From Aquimarina agarivorans (GTDB lineage Bacteria; Bacteroidota; Bacteroidia; Flavobacteriales; Flavobacteriaceae), in the NCBI RefSeq assembly GCF_000218485.1, contig NZ_AFPB01000142.1:62001-126000 (forward strand): a stretch of DNA of 64,000 nucleotides, given 5' to 3'. The position numbers were made by a program, and so were the translations under genes. Numbering within the stretch: the stretch's first letter is position 1; the number at the start of each line of letters is the position of its first letter. The notes beneath the pieces are model-generated. The model searched no databases. It was not told the origin of the DNA and worked only from the letters and a program-made list of their open reading frames with translations. Positions 28,731 to 37,858 of this stretch are shown here, one piece after another.

Positions 28731-29837
28731 TTAGTCGTTATTAATTAAACGGAATTCAGTTCTTCTGTTTGCAGCATGCTCACGCTCAGTACAAGAAACT
28801 CCATCCTTACATCTGTTTTTAAGTCTACGTTCTCCGTATCCATTAGCTACTAAACGGCTATTATTCACACCTTTTGATATTAAGTAATTCACAACTGATT
28901 GTGCTCTTCTTTCCGATAAAGATTGATTACTAGTGGCACTACCTCTGGAATCTGTATGTGAAGCAATTTCCATTTTTGAACCTTGATTATTAGCCAAAAC
29001 TGGTAATAAACGCGTATCAATTAAATTTTTAGCTGTCGAAGTTAATGTAGCAGAACCTGTATTCCAATTAATTGGCAAGGCCGAATATTCAACCAATTTA
29101 CAATCAACTTCTTTCCAAGTTGTTAAACCTCCTTTTTGAGTCTGTACTTCTTTAGATACAGTTTTAAAAGTTGCAGGGATTACATCTTCAGTTGTAGCTG
29201 CATCAGTATCTAAAACCGTTTTTGTTATATTAGCGTATTCAGCAGGAATTTCAATTTCTTCGACTCTTGCTGGTGTAGCTACAACTCTTTTAGTATAAGA
29301 TCCATTTTGAGAAGCTATTGGTGATCTGGATACAGAGGCATCATTAGCCAATGTACGTACTGATACCGTTGTATATTCAGCAGGATACCCTTTATAACAC
29401 CAGTAACGGCAGTCATTTGGATTGCTAGACGCACAATCAGGCGCAGGTGCACCAAGTTCCCATTGAGCGTAAGCTGCTTTTACCTCAATAGTTTCTGAAC
29501 CACTTCCAAAAGATGCTGGGGTTACAGCTAATGTAGAGCCTCCTTGTTTTTTTACATAAGTTACAGTTTCTGTTTTGTATGTAGCCGGAATAACTTTTAA
29601 TTTTTTGCTCGCTTCCTTTACTAATACTCGCTCAGTTACAGTTTTATAAGTTGCTGGAATAACCTTTAGCTTTTTGTACTCTGGGCTCACTTGTACTTGC
29701 ACTGTTTGGGTTTCATAAATATCAGGAGTTGTACAACGAACATAACATTTTCCTGGCTCTGGATTAGATGGTAAATCCTGCGCTTGAGCAACAATACCTG
29801 TGGCTAAGGCTGTAATTGTAAAGATAATTTTTTTCAT
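28731..29837 (-). CDS. OmpA-family protein with PATYKT-type repeats
   Basis: 368 aa: signal peptide (cleavage after AQA, near residue 19), a repeat region (about residues 45-240) and a C-terminal OmpA peptidoglycan-binding domain (about 255-365) with ASHTDSRGSATSNQSLSERRAQSV and NRRTEFRL. The repeat region shows degenerate copies of a VIPATYKTVTE-like motif (residues 60, 80, 103, 190, 218 approximately) that end in TxTV/SKEV, suggesting a beta-rich stalk. Two cysteine pairs (CYVRC, CRYWC) may form disulfides. Outer-membrane protein probably linking to peptidoglycan. Confidence 0.85.
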   Translation of the reverse strand: MKKIIFTITALATGIVAQAQDLPSNPEPGKCYVRCTTPDIYETQTVQVQVSPEYKKLKVIPATYKTVTERVLVKEASKKLKVIPATYKTETVTYVKKQGGSTLAVTPASFGSGSETIEVKAAYAQWELGAPAPDCASSNPNDCRYWCYKGYPAEYTTVSVRTLANDASVSRSPIASQNGSYTKRVVATPARVEEIEIPAEYANITKTVLDTDAATTEDVIPATFKTVSKEVQTQKGGLTTWKEVDCKLVEYSALPINWNTGSATLTSTAKNLIDTRLLPVLANNQGSKMEIASHTDSRGSATSNQSLSERRAQSVVNYLISKGVNNSRLVANGYGERRLKNRCKDGVSCTEREHAANRRTEFRLINND

Positions 29838-30137
29838 TGTTTTAGAATTTAATAGTGTTGATCTTGATAACTAAGTTACAAAAAACATACTTTTTATGTT
29901 AAATTTAGATATCTAATTATTTTAATTGTTCTTTTTTTCGATGAAACAAATAAAAAATAGGTCAAAAAACAAATAAACAATTCAAAATAACTAATCAGAT
30001 TTTAATTTATCCAATTAAAAACCTAATATTAAGACAATTAAATATTAACGAATACATATTTTAACAGGAATAATTATATTTTTCTTACAAGTTAGTTTGT
30101 TGTTTGAAAACTAAATTGAATGTATTAAATTTGATTA
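29838..30137. other. 300-bp divergent promoter region
   Basis: AT-rich, no gene. It holds the promoter candidate at 30104-30133 for the DUF1508 gene and presumably the OmpA promoter. Confidence 0.45.
30104..30133 (+). promoter_or_regulatory. promoter of DUF1508 gene, leaderless arrangement
   Basis: TTG at 30104-30106, 19-nt spacer, TAAATTTG at 30126-30133: both elements fit the Bacteroidota -33/-7 consensus. The ATG follows only 4 nt after the -7 box, so a transcript starting at the usual distance would begin at or inside the first codons. Confidence 0.5.
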
Positions 30138-30461
30138 ATGTTCTACATTGAAAAAGACCAAAACGATAATTATGTTTTTCATCTTAAAAGTGATGACAAA
30201 CATACTATAGCATCAAGTAAACCTTATAGTGATTTGTCTGCAATAAATAAAGAAATTGATTATGTAGCGCAAAACACAAATTTGGATAGAATTTATGAAC
30301 GCAAAACCACGAAAAACGGTCAATTTTACTTTAATATTTTAGATCAAGAATTACAAACCGCAGCAGCCAGTCAACTATACAACTCAAAGGCTGGACTTGA
30401 AAATGGGATAAAAGCTGCTAAAGAATTTGCAAAACAGCATCAAATTAAAAAAGTATTTTAG
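30138..30461 (+). CDS. DUF1508 (YegP-like) protein
   Basis: 107 aa with two copies of the roughly 50-aa DUF1508 unit: FYIEKDQNDNYVFHLKSDDKHTI in the first and RKTTKNGQFYFNILDQELQTAAAS in the second, each ending in the N-x-G/K helix (ENGIKAAKEFAKQHQ). Small stress-associated proteins of unknown function. It sits 56 bp before prfB; TATTTTTG at 30485-30492 offers prfB its own -7 box. Confidence 0.85.
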   Translation: MFYIEKDQNDNYVFHLKSDDKHTIASSKPYSDLSAINKEIDYVAQNTNLDRIYERKTTKNGQFYFNILDQELQTAAASQLYNSKAGLENGIKAAKEFAKQHQIKKVF

Positions 30462-30517
30462 TTAGGTAGCCTCATTTGTATTTGTATTTTTGTCGAAGTA
30501 ATTAACCACTACTTATT

Positions 30518-31625
30518 ATGATAAATCAAGATACTATTTTAGATCTTAGAAATCGCCTGGTTGCGTTAAGGAGGTATCTTTGACGTTGATGCCAAAAACA
30601 TAGAAATTTCTAATCAAGAAGAAAAAACTTTTTCGCCCGACTTTTGGAACAAACCTAAAGAAGCTGAGGCACATATGCGTGTACTCAATAATTTAAAAAA
30701 ATGGGTTAAAGATTATGAAAAAAGTGAACAACTTCTTGAAGATTTGGAAGTTCTTTTTGAATTTTTCAAAGAAGGTGACACCTCTGAAAATGAATTAAAT
30801 ACACAAGCAAAACTTACTACTACACATATTGAAGATTTAGAATTCCGAAATATGCTGAGTGAAGAAGGTGATAATTTGGGAGCCGTATTACAAATTACTG
30901 CGGGTGCCGGTGGTACTGAAAGTTGTGATTGGGCACAAATGTTAATGCGTATGTATGTCATGTACTGCGAAAAACAAGGCTTTCCAATTAAAGAACTCAA
31001 TTTTCAACAAGGTGATGTTGCTGGTATAAAAACAGTTACACTAGAAATTGATGGAGAGTATGCTTTTGGATGGCTTAAAGGTGAAAATGGCGTGCACCGT
31101 TTAGTACGTATTTCCCCATTTGATAGCAACGCTAAAAGGCACACTTCATTTGCCTCAGTATATGTTTATCCATTAGCTGATGATTCTATTGAAATAGATA
31201 TAAATCCTTCGGAAATATCATGGGAAACCATGAGATCTTCTGGCGCTGGCGGACAAAATGTAAATAAAGTTGAAACTGCCGTTCGATTACGTCACCATCC
31301 TTCAGGGATTGTAATTGAAAATTCAGAAACGCGATCACAATTGGATAACAAAACAAAGGCTATGCAATTATTAAAATCTCAGCTTTATGAAATTGAGCTT
31401 AAGAAAAAGCAGGCCATGCGCGATGAAATTGAAGCTTCTAAAATGAAAATTGAATGGGGTTCGCAAATAAGAAATTATGTAATGCATCCTTACAAATTAG
31501 TTAAAGACGTTAGAACAGCTGAAGAAACTGGAAATGTAGAAGCTGTAATGAATGGCGCTATTGATCCATTTTTAAAGGCTTTTTTAATGGCTACAGGTCA
31601 AAAAGACACTGAAGAAACGCTTTAA
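30518..31625 (+). CDS. prfB: peptide chain release factor 2 (programmed +1 frameshift)
   Basis: RF2 reads UAA and UGA stops. The first 21 codons (30518-30580) end at an in-frame TGA; after a +1 slip at CTT-T the frame continues at GAC 30582 to the stop at 31625, giving 368 aa. Family motifs are present: the codon-reading SPF tripeptide in RISPFDSNAKRHTSFASV, and AGGQNVNKVETAVRL with the catalytic GGQ. Frameshifting efficiency depends on RF2 level, so the gene regulates itself. Annotating only the long frame would lose the N-terminus. Confidence 0.95.
30569..30583 (+). promoter_or_regulatory. prfB recoding signal
   Basis: AGGAGG, three bases, then CTT TGA C: the same layout as the E. coli prfB site (AGGGGG UAU CUU UGA C). 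The internal Shine-Dalgarno-like element pairs with 16S rRNA and pushes the ribosome forward one base at the slow UGA. Confidence 0.93.
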
Positions 31626-31645
31626 TTACATATATTTTTACAAAG

Positions 31646-31692
31646 AACTAAAAAGCATTGGAAACACTAGCTGTTTCCAATGCTTTTTAGTT
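31646..31692. terminator. bidirectional terminator with 21-bp perfect stem
   Basis: 31646-31666 pairs with 31672-31692 around CTAGC; the core is AGCATTGGAAACA and its complement, flanked by A and T runs. It separates convergent prfB and the nuclease gene. Confidence 0.9.
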
Positions 31693-31708
31693 TAATACTG
31701 AGTCTAGC

Positions 31709-33133
31709 CTATCTGCCAATTCTAGCTTCAAGTACGTTTTCAATACTATTCGGAATATTTTCAAACAAATCATATCCAGTTAAGGATTCTATTGCATTTA
31801 CCGATGTAGTAAAATTTCTCCAATTGGTACTTATTCCTTGATCATTGGGTACGTTAATTGCTATAATTCTAGTAGATGTGGTTACCCGATTGATGTCATT
31901 GGAACCATTTGGTAATATTAAAGCCACTTTCCAAAAAGAATCTGGAACGGTGATATTCCCATTACTAATGGTAGTATTAAACCCATTTTTACCAACTCCT
32001 CCCCTTCCTGCAACACCTGAAATTATATGAATTTCATTACCATTTGTTGTTAATGAACGTAAGTAATTTTCAAAACTACTCCATGATCGTTGGTTATTAT
32101 CCGCTGCTTGCGGTGCAATATTAGTCATAAAAAAAGTATTGGAATTATCAGTTCGACTATCATTTCGGTCGGCAGAAGGGCAAATATGCCCTCGGTCATA
32201 TCCTGATCCTCTGTAACTGGTATCACTTGCTTTAAAAAAACTACTTGGCAATATTGCATCTTGTCTAAAACAATTACACCTTCTGCTTGATCCTGTCCAA
32301 GCGCTACTTAAATGCCAACTCACCCAATTGGCAGTACCACGACTATTGTTGTAGGACATGGTATATTGATTTCTGGATAAAAAATAATTATTAGCGCTTG
32401 AATTGTTAGCGTTTGATGGATTTCCAAAGGTAAGGTTGCTATCTCTACTAGCACTACCTGGCTGTGGCTGAGGACTGCCTCCTCCTCCATTCCCATCAGT
32501 AATCACCTCAACATTATCAATATTAATTCGGTTGGAACCTCCTCCAGTTTTATAAATTCCAAAGCGTAAAGGCCTTGTTTCATTAACAGTTATTGTAGTG
32601 GTATTTAAAGTTGAAGAGCTTGTTGTAATAGTATTTCCCATAAAACTCCAATCCCTACCATCGTTAAAGGAAACAATCAGCCTCCAGGTGGAATTGTTAT
32701 CGGATCCAAATTTGGAATGCCTAATTCGTATGGCGCTTGCTCCATTATTCATATTGAACGACATAAGTAAAAATCCCTCGTTTCTAATTCTTGCGGATTG
32801 TTTTCCGAATTTTATGTCCGAAGATAAATCCCCAAGCAAAGCGTCATTAAATTGCCAGTTCCCTGAAGCTAAATTTACGGATGCATTAGCATAGCTTGAT
32901 TTTGATCCATTTTCAAAGGTTTCCGTAAAACCAAACACTTTTTTTCCAAAATTATGATCATGCGGACCTTGATTGTCATAATTTGAAATTTCAGCATCAA
33001 TTTCACCATTAATAATTAATCCAGCGGAATTCCAAGTTCCTTCATTCAATTCTGTTTCATCAACAGCACAGCTCACCATGCTAAATAAGCTTACAGCTAT
33101 GATTCCTAAATGTTTAAAATTCAATAATTTCAT
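31709..33133 (-). CDS. secreted DNA/RNA non-specific endonuclease, lipoprotein
   Basis: 474 aa. Lipoprotein signal (FSMVSC, Cys near residue 22). An N-terminal beta-sandwich-like domain (about 45-210; FGFTETFENGSKSSY) precedes a glycine/proline linker and a C-terminal NUC1-type betabetaalpha-metal nuclease (about 230-470) with GYDRGHICPSADR (general-base His) and NTFFMTNIAPQ (metal-binding Asn). Predicted to be exposed or released, scavenging nucleic acids or attacking competitors' DNA. Confidence 0.88.
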   Translation of the reverse strand: MKLLNFKHLGIIAVSLFSMVSCAVDETELNEGTWNSAGLIINGEIDAEISNYDNQGPHDHNFGKKVFGFTETFENGSKSSYANASVNLASGNWQFNDALLGDLSSDIKFGKQSARIRNEGFLLMSFNMNNGASAIRIRHSKFGSDNNSTWRLIVSFNDGRDWSFMGNTITTSSSTLNTTTITVNETRPLRFGIYKTGGGSNRINIDNVEVITDGNGGGGSPQPQPGSASRDSNLTFGNPSNANNSSANNYFLSRNQYTMSYNNSRGTANWVSWHLSSAWTGSSRRCNCFRQDAILPSSFFKASDTSYRGSGYDRGHICPSADRNDSRTDNSNTFFMTNIAPQAADNNQRSWSSFENYLRSLTTNGNEIHIISGVAGRGGVGKNGFNTTISNGNITVPDSFWKVALILPNGSNDINRVTTSTRIIAINVPNDQGISTNWRNFTTSVNAIESLTGYDLFENIPNSIENVLEARIGR

Positions 33134-33313
33134 GTATACCTAATTTGAGTTAAGCACATGAAGTTACTTGTCACTTCAAGTAATATCGTTAAACAAAGGC
33201 TATCCTATTATTAAAAATCCATTACCAAAATCGTATAATTATCAATTATTATTAAGCTAAGATTATCAAAAGCAAACTACCTTTTTGTAATTTCGTTTTT
33301 CAAAATTTTAACT

Positions 33314-34942
33314 ATGGATTTAACTTTTAATAAAAACGAAGATCATAACCGACAACTCGCATCTGAATTAAGGAAAAAAATTTCTAAAGTTGCATTAGGT
33401 GGAGGTAGCAAACGTATTGAAAAGTTACATAGTAAAGGCAAAATGACGGCTCGAGAACGCATTGACTACTTACTTGATAAAAATTCCGATACAATTGAAA
33501 TTGGCGCCTTTGCTGGCGAAGATATGTACCAAGAGCATGGGGGTTGTCCGAGTGGTGGCGTAGTTGCTAAAATCGGCTACATTAAAGGTAAGCAATGCAT
33601 TGTTGTTGCTAATGATGCCACTGTAAAAGCAGGGGCTTGGTTTCCTATAACTGCAAAAAAGAATTTACGTGCGCAGGAAATTGCTATGGAAAACAGACTG
33701 CCTATTATTTATTTAGTAGATAGCGCCGGCGCTTATTTACCACTACAAGATGAAGTATTCCCTGACAAGGAACATTTTGGGCGTATTTTTAGAAATAATG
33801 CCCAAATGAGTAGTATGGGTATCACCCAAATTGCTGCCGTTATGGGCAGCTGTGTAGCTGGTGGTGCTTACCTACCAATTATGAGCGACGAAGCTTTAAT
33901 TGTTGATAAAACAGGAAGTATTTTCCTTGCGGGAAGTTATTTGGTTAAAGCTGCTATTGGAGAGGATATTGATAATGAAACCCTAGGCGGAGCTGCTACA
34001 CATTGCGAAATTTCGGGAGTGACTGATTACAAAGCTGAAGATGATAAAGATTGCTTAGATAAGATTAAGAGTATTGTTTCTAAAATTGGAGACTATGACA
34101 AAGCGGGTTATAATCGCACTACTGTAGAAAAACCTAAAGAAAAAGAAGAAGAAATTTTTGGCTTACTTCCTAAAGAAAGGAACAAGCCATATGATATGCT
34201 ACCTATTATTGAGCGATTGGTTGACAATTCGGATTTTGAACAATATAAAGCTGATTATGGAAAAACAATTTTAACTGGCTATGCCCGTATTGAAGGTTGG
34301 GCAGTTGGCATTGTAGCCAACCAACGTTTAGTTACAAAAAATGCAAAAGGCGAAATGCAGGTTGGTGGCGTTATCTACTCCGAATCTGCAGACAAAGCAG
34401 CGCGTTTTATAGCTAATTGTAATCAAAAGAAAATTCCAATTGTTTTTTTACAAGACGTTACTGGCTTTATGGTAGGAAGCAAAAGTGAACATGGTGGCAT
34501 TATAAAAGACGGAGCAAAAATGGTAAGCGCTATGGCAAATAGTGTGGTTCCTAAATTTACAGTAATCATTGGAAATTCATACGGAGCTGGTAATTATGCA
34601 ATGTGTGGTAAAGCGTATGACCCTAGGTTGATTTTTGCTTGGCCTAGCGCCGAATTAGCCGTTATGGGAGGCGCGCAAGCTGCCAAAGTATTGCTTCAAA
34701 TTGAAAAAGCATCATTAAAAGCGAAGGGAGAAAAAATTACTCCAGCTAAAGAAAAAGAACTTTTTAATCAAATAAAGTCGCGCTACGACAAACAAACTTC
34801 TCCTTATTATGCCGCAGCGCGTTTATGGACTGATGCTATTATCAATCCCTTAGATACGCGCAAATGGATAAGTATGGGTATTGAAGCTGCCAACCATGCA
34901 CCAATTGAAAAACCTTTCAATATTGGGATTGTGCAAGTGTAG
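33314..34942 (+). CDS. acyl-CoA carboxylase carboxyltransferase subunit (MCC-beta-like)
   Basis: 542 aa, biotin-dependent carboxyltransferase that moves CO2 from carboxybiotin to an acyl-CoA. The stretch GAYLPLQDEVFPDKEHFGRIF and VMGSCVAGGAYLPIMSDEA are characteristic of 3-methylcrotonyl-CoA carboxylase beta (leucine breakdown) more than propionyl-CoA carboxylase. C-terminal IIGNSYGAGNYAMCGKAYDPR is the acyl-CoA region. The biotin carboxylase partner is not in the window. A promoter-like TAATTTCG lies around 33288-33295. Confidence 0.9.
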   Translation: MDLTFNKNEDHNRQLASELRKKISKVALGGGSKRIEKLHSKGKMTARERIDYLLDKNSDTIEIGAFAGEDMYQEHGGCPSGGVVAKIGYIKGKQCIVVANDATVKAGAWFPITAKKNLRAQEIAMENRLPIIYLVDSAGAYLPLQDEVFPDKEHFGRIFRNNAQMSSMGITQIAAVMGSCVAGGAYLPIMSDEALIVDKTGSIFLAGSYLVKAAIGEDIDNETLGGAATHCEISGVTDYKAEDDKDCLDKIKSIVSKIGDYDKAGYNRTTVEKPKEKEEEIFGLLPKERNKPYDMLPIIERLVDNSDFEQYKADYGKTILTGYARIEGWAVGIVANQRLVTKNAKGEMQVGGVIYSESADKAARFIANCNQKKIPIVFLQDVTGFMVGSKSEHGGIIKDGAKMVSAMANSVVPKFTVIIGNSYGAGNYAMCGKAYDPRLIFAWPSAELAVMGGAQAAKVLLQIEKASLKAKGEKITPAKEKELFNQIKSRYDKQTSPYYAAARLWTDAIINPLDTRKWISMGIEAANHAPIEKPFNIGIVQV

Positions 34943-35211
34943 TAATTAAAGCAATGTGTTGATTAAAATTTAAATACAATATAAATATATAAAAATCAAT
35001 AATTTACAAGTAAGAAAAAACGTATAAATAATAGTACTATTATATTATTCATGTGGTTTTGACTTATTTTTATGTAATATTGACTGTGACACATATGCGC
35101 CTAGTATAAACAATAATTATCATTTTATTTTTTTTATAATTTTTAACGTTAATTGATTTATTTATTAAGAGCTTTAACTTATTAAATCAATTAACTTTAT
35201 AAGAAATTATT

Positions 35212-36060
35212 ATGAAAAAAATTAAAAAATTTTCCACCCTATTATTTTTAATAGTTACTACTTTGGGATTGAACACAATTTATGCTCAATCAGCTTCTAA
35301 CATGCAATTTTCAATAAATAATGTTGGTACTAATCAATTAGCATCAATAGAATTTGAAAGATTTGTCAATTTTTTCAGCTCCGCAGCTGAATTTGCGTTT
35401 AGGCCTGCTTTTGCTGTTAATGACGGTTTTAAAGTTGATACTGCGGTATCTGATAGTGATCAATCAACAAGGGATTTTCAAAAATGGCAATTTATACCAT
35501 TAGGAAACGGTGTTTATCAAATAGTAAATGTAAGATCAAGTAAAGCTGTTAATTTTGCGAATGCTTCATCAGCACCTACACAACAACTGGTTAACAGAAA
35601 TGACCAAGGCCAACAATTCAGAGCTTTAAGGGTCAATTCTAATATTTACAGATTTCAAAATGTATTAACTGGTCGATTTTTAGCAGCAAGCAACACTGCG
35701 TTAATATTACAAACAAATCAAGCGAACAATACAGCTCAACAATGGAGAATAAACAATGTAGCACCATCAACATTTGGAGATCCAACTGAAGTTAATGAAA
35801 GTTTTATTGTGGCTCCGCTACCTGCTAATAATGTTACAACTTTATTTTTTAATAGCAATAGAGCTATACCAAACGGATCATATCGAATATTGGAAAGAGG
35901 CTTTATTCCAACCAATGTGAGTGGTCGTTTTAATATTAAGAGAGGTGAAAATTCCATAGAAATAGATGTTAGCGCTATTCCTGTTGGTTTTCATAGAGTG
36001 GATATTATTGATGGAAATGGAAGAAGAGTACGTTCAGCTAATTTAGCTATTGCAAGGTAG
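35212..36060 (+). CDS. secreted protein with ricin-type beta-trefoil domain
   Basis: 282 aa. Signal peptide (cleaved near YAQSA, residue 25). Central beta-trefoil (about residues 70-190) seen from the QxW-like repeats QKWQFIPLGNGVYQIVN, QQFRALRVNSNIYRFQN and QQWRINNV. The last 80 residues (FIVAPLPANNVTTLFFN...) resemble a T9SS-type sorting domain, although the VYPNP motif is replaced by VAPLP. Probably a secreted or surface carbohydrate-binding protein. Confidence 0.7.
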   Translation: MKKIKKFSTLLFLIVTTLGLNTIYAQSASNMQFSINNVGTNQLASIEFERFVNFFSSAAEFAFRPAFAVNDGFKVDTAVSDSDQSTRDFQKWQFIPLGNGVYQIVNVRSSKAVNFANASSAPTQQLVNRNDQGQQFRALRVNSNIYRFQNVLTGRFLAASNTALILQTNQANNTAQQWRINNVAPSTFGDPTEVNESFIVAPLPANNVTTLFFNSNRAIPNGSYRILERGFIPTNVSGRFNIKRGENSIEIDVSAIPVGFHRVDIIDGNGRRVRSANLAIAR

Positions 36061-36131
36061 TTCTTTCTCTAGCTTAAAGCATTATACTGTTTCAAACATC
36101 AAATTACCCATTTAAAACCAAAGCTGATATA

Positions 36132-36171
36132 AAAAGAGGCATAAAAATCAAAAAATTTTTATGCCTCTTTT
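36132..36171. terminator. bidirectional terminator, 16-bp stem
   Basis: AAAAGAGGCATAAAAA pairs perfectly with 36156-36171 over an 8-nt loop, between the beta-trefoil gene and the convergent DUF1801 gene. Confidence 0.85.
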
Positions 36172-36265
36172 CAGTTGCAGACGTCTATTAATGTTTCTAC
36201 TTAAAATAAATAAAACTACTAAACACTGCCATTTGCAATGCAAATAAGCAACACATACTTTAAAA

Positions 36266-36610
36266 TTATTTACAAATTTCTATTGCTGCGTTAACTATTT
36301 CTATTATTAAACGTAAAGGGATATCCTGAGTTGGATTAATATGTAATGATTTCATTTGCTTTCGATCTCTCAGTTCTAATGCTTCAAAATCCAACCGCTT
36401 TCCACTAACAAATAAAATATAGGGTAAAGCTGTAGCTTTTTCTATAGTTAAAAAGCAAAACATCTTTTTCTTGTAACTAAAGCAAGGAATTCCCCATTTT
36501 AATGTTTCAGTAACAAGCGCATTTTGATCCACTATAATTTGCCGTAAAGCCAGTAAACAACTTTTATTAGGTTCCTGCTTATTGGAATAATAGGCATCAA
36601 CTTTATTCAT
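36266..36610 (-). CDS. DUF1801 domain-containing protein
   Basis: 114 aa. A YdhG/DUF1801 fold is indicated by LRQIIVDQNALVTETLKWGIPCFSYKKKMFCFL and the later LPYILFVSGKRL. Cytosolic; function unknown, some members act with regulators. It starts 9 bp downstream of the GyrI-like gene on the same strand, so it belongs to the WYL regulator/GyrI operon. Confidence 0.85.
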   Translation of the reverse strand: MNKVDAYYSNKQEPNKSCLLALRQIIVDQNALVTETLKWGIPCFSYKKKMFCFLTIEKATALPYILFVSGKRLDFEALELRDRKQMKSLHINPTQDIPLRLIIEIVNAAIEICK

Positions 36611-36619
36611 AACATATGC

Positions 36620-37078
36620 TTATTTTATGGCTACATAAATAGATACCTCAGCATTTTTTGTATCCTTTGATTTTTCATTGTATACTTCAAAATCAACCGA
36701 ATAAGCTCTATTTAAATCAGATTGCCATATTTTTATCCATTCATTAATTACCAAGTTCTGGGTAAGGTCTCCTTTGGCAACAATCTGCTTGTAATTTCCT
36801 CCTTCAATGAACATCCCTTCCATCCCATTTGGAATTACATCCAAATGAGCTACTTTACACCCTAGTAAGGTAGTATATGGCTTAGTATGATCACTCTGGT
36901 AATTAGTATAAACAGCATAAACTGTGTCATTAATTTTATTTGGAATTCTATTTATAAAATTTTCTTTCACAAATCGATCCCATAGCGCTGGAATATCTTT
37001 GGCCGCCTGACTATTTTCATTGGTAGTTTTAACGCTAATTCCAATAATCTTAAACGGTGTAATTTTTACTTTTTTCAT
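36620..37078 (-). CDS. GyrI-like small-molecule-binding protein
   Basis: 152 aa from the ATG at 37078, a free-standing GyrI-like/AraC effector-binding domain: the N-terminus VKITPFKIIGISVKTTNE and the later GMFIEGGNYKQIVAKGDL and EWIKIWQ are typical. It is continuous in frame with the C-terminal part of the upstream WYL regulator, an arrangement that probably results from a lost stop codon (see next feature). Likely binds hydrophobic ligands to control or modulate the neighbouring regulator. Confidence 0.8.
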   Translation of the reverse strand: MKKVKITPFKIIGISVKTTNENSQAAKDIPALWDRFVKENFINRIPNKINDTVYAVYTNYQSDHTKPYTTLLGCKVAHLDVIPNGMEGMFIEGGNYKQIVAKGDLTQNLVINEWIKIWQSDLNRAYSVDFEVYNEKSKDTKNAEVSIYVAIK

Positions 37079-37841
37079 TGTTTCCTTTTTTTGATTTGCA
37101 TCAAAATTAGTAACACTTAATGTCAAAGGTATGTCAGGGGTACTTCTTCTTTTTTTATGACACTCCTCCATATACTGTTGAAAGGTCATTTCATGAGGTG
37201 TAAATACCGTGTTTAACTTGATTATACGCTGTATGCAATCCAATCGGAATGCCCTAAATTCATTTTTTAAACAACAAAAAGCAATCAACACCCAATTGTT
37301 TTGAGTAGTATACAATGCAAAAGGTTCAATTTTCTTTGGAATATTCTTTTTTTTGAGAAAAGTATTCAATTTCAACGTTTTGAAACAGGACAATTGCAGA
37401 CTGCAGCTGAATAAGGTAATTACTTGTCTTTAGATTTTCTAAATTATTTCTTATCTGAATTCTATCAGAAACCAGTTCCATTTTCTCCTTTTGCGAACCT
37501 CTCAGAGTGGCTTTAATTTTTGTAATGGCACTTTCATAATAGTTGACTAAAGACTGATCTCGATTCTTTTTTATTAACTGTTCCGCTGTGATTAAAGCAT
37601 TTGCCTCTTCTTGTGTAAACATTACAGGTTGTAAGATATAGCCGTCCATAATGGTATATCCTTTGCCTTCTTCAGTAACAATTGGAATGCCTGATTGTTC
37701 CAAAGTTCTTAAATCCCTATAAATAGTACGCACACTAACCCTATGTTTTTTAGCTAATTCGGAAGCAGTACTAATGCGTTTGGACTGTAATTGGGTCAAA
37801 ATTGCTATCAATCTCGATAATCTAGGTTTACCTTTTTCCAT
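37079..37841 (-). pseudogene. YafY-family WYL transcriptional regulator, frameshifted
   Basis: DNA-binding HTH at residues 1-60 (SRLIAILTQLQSKRISTASE, then VSVRTIYRDLRTLEQSGIPI) and a WYL domain whose second half is in another frame. Removing one T from the T8 run at 37347-37354 restores QKKNIPKKIEPFALYTTQNNW, the normal WYL continuation (FRAFRLDCIQRI follows). The family usually ends TPDIPLS/T; here TPDIPLT (near 37121) is followed by TTA rather than a TAA, so the frame runs on into the GyrI-like gene. Two suspicious single-base events in one gene; could be sequencing errors. Confidence 0.85.
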
Positions 37842-37858
37842 TGCATGACTTCAGTTTT

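Noticed and set aside
30138-30490. DUF1508 and prfB as a new two-gene stress/translation unit
   Set aside because: prfB has its own TATTTTTG candidate promoter, and nothing ties the two beyond adjacency.
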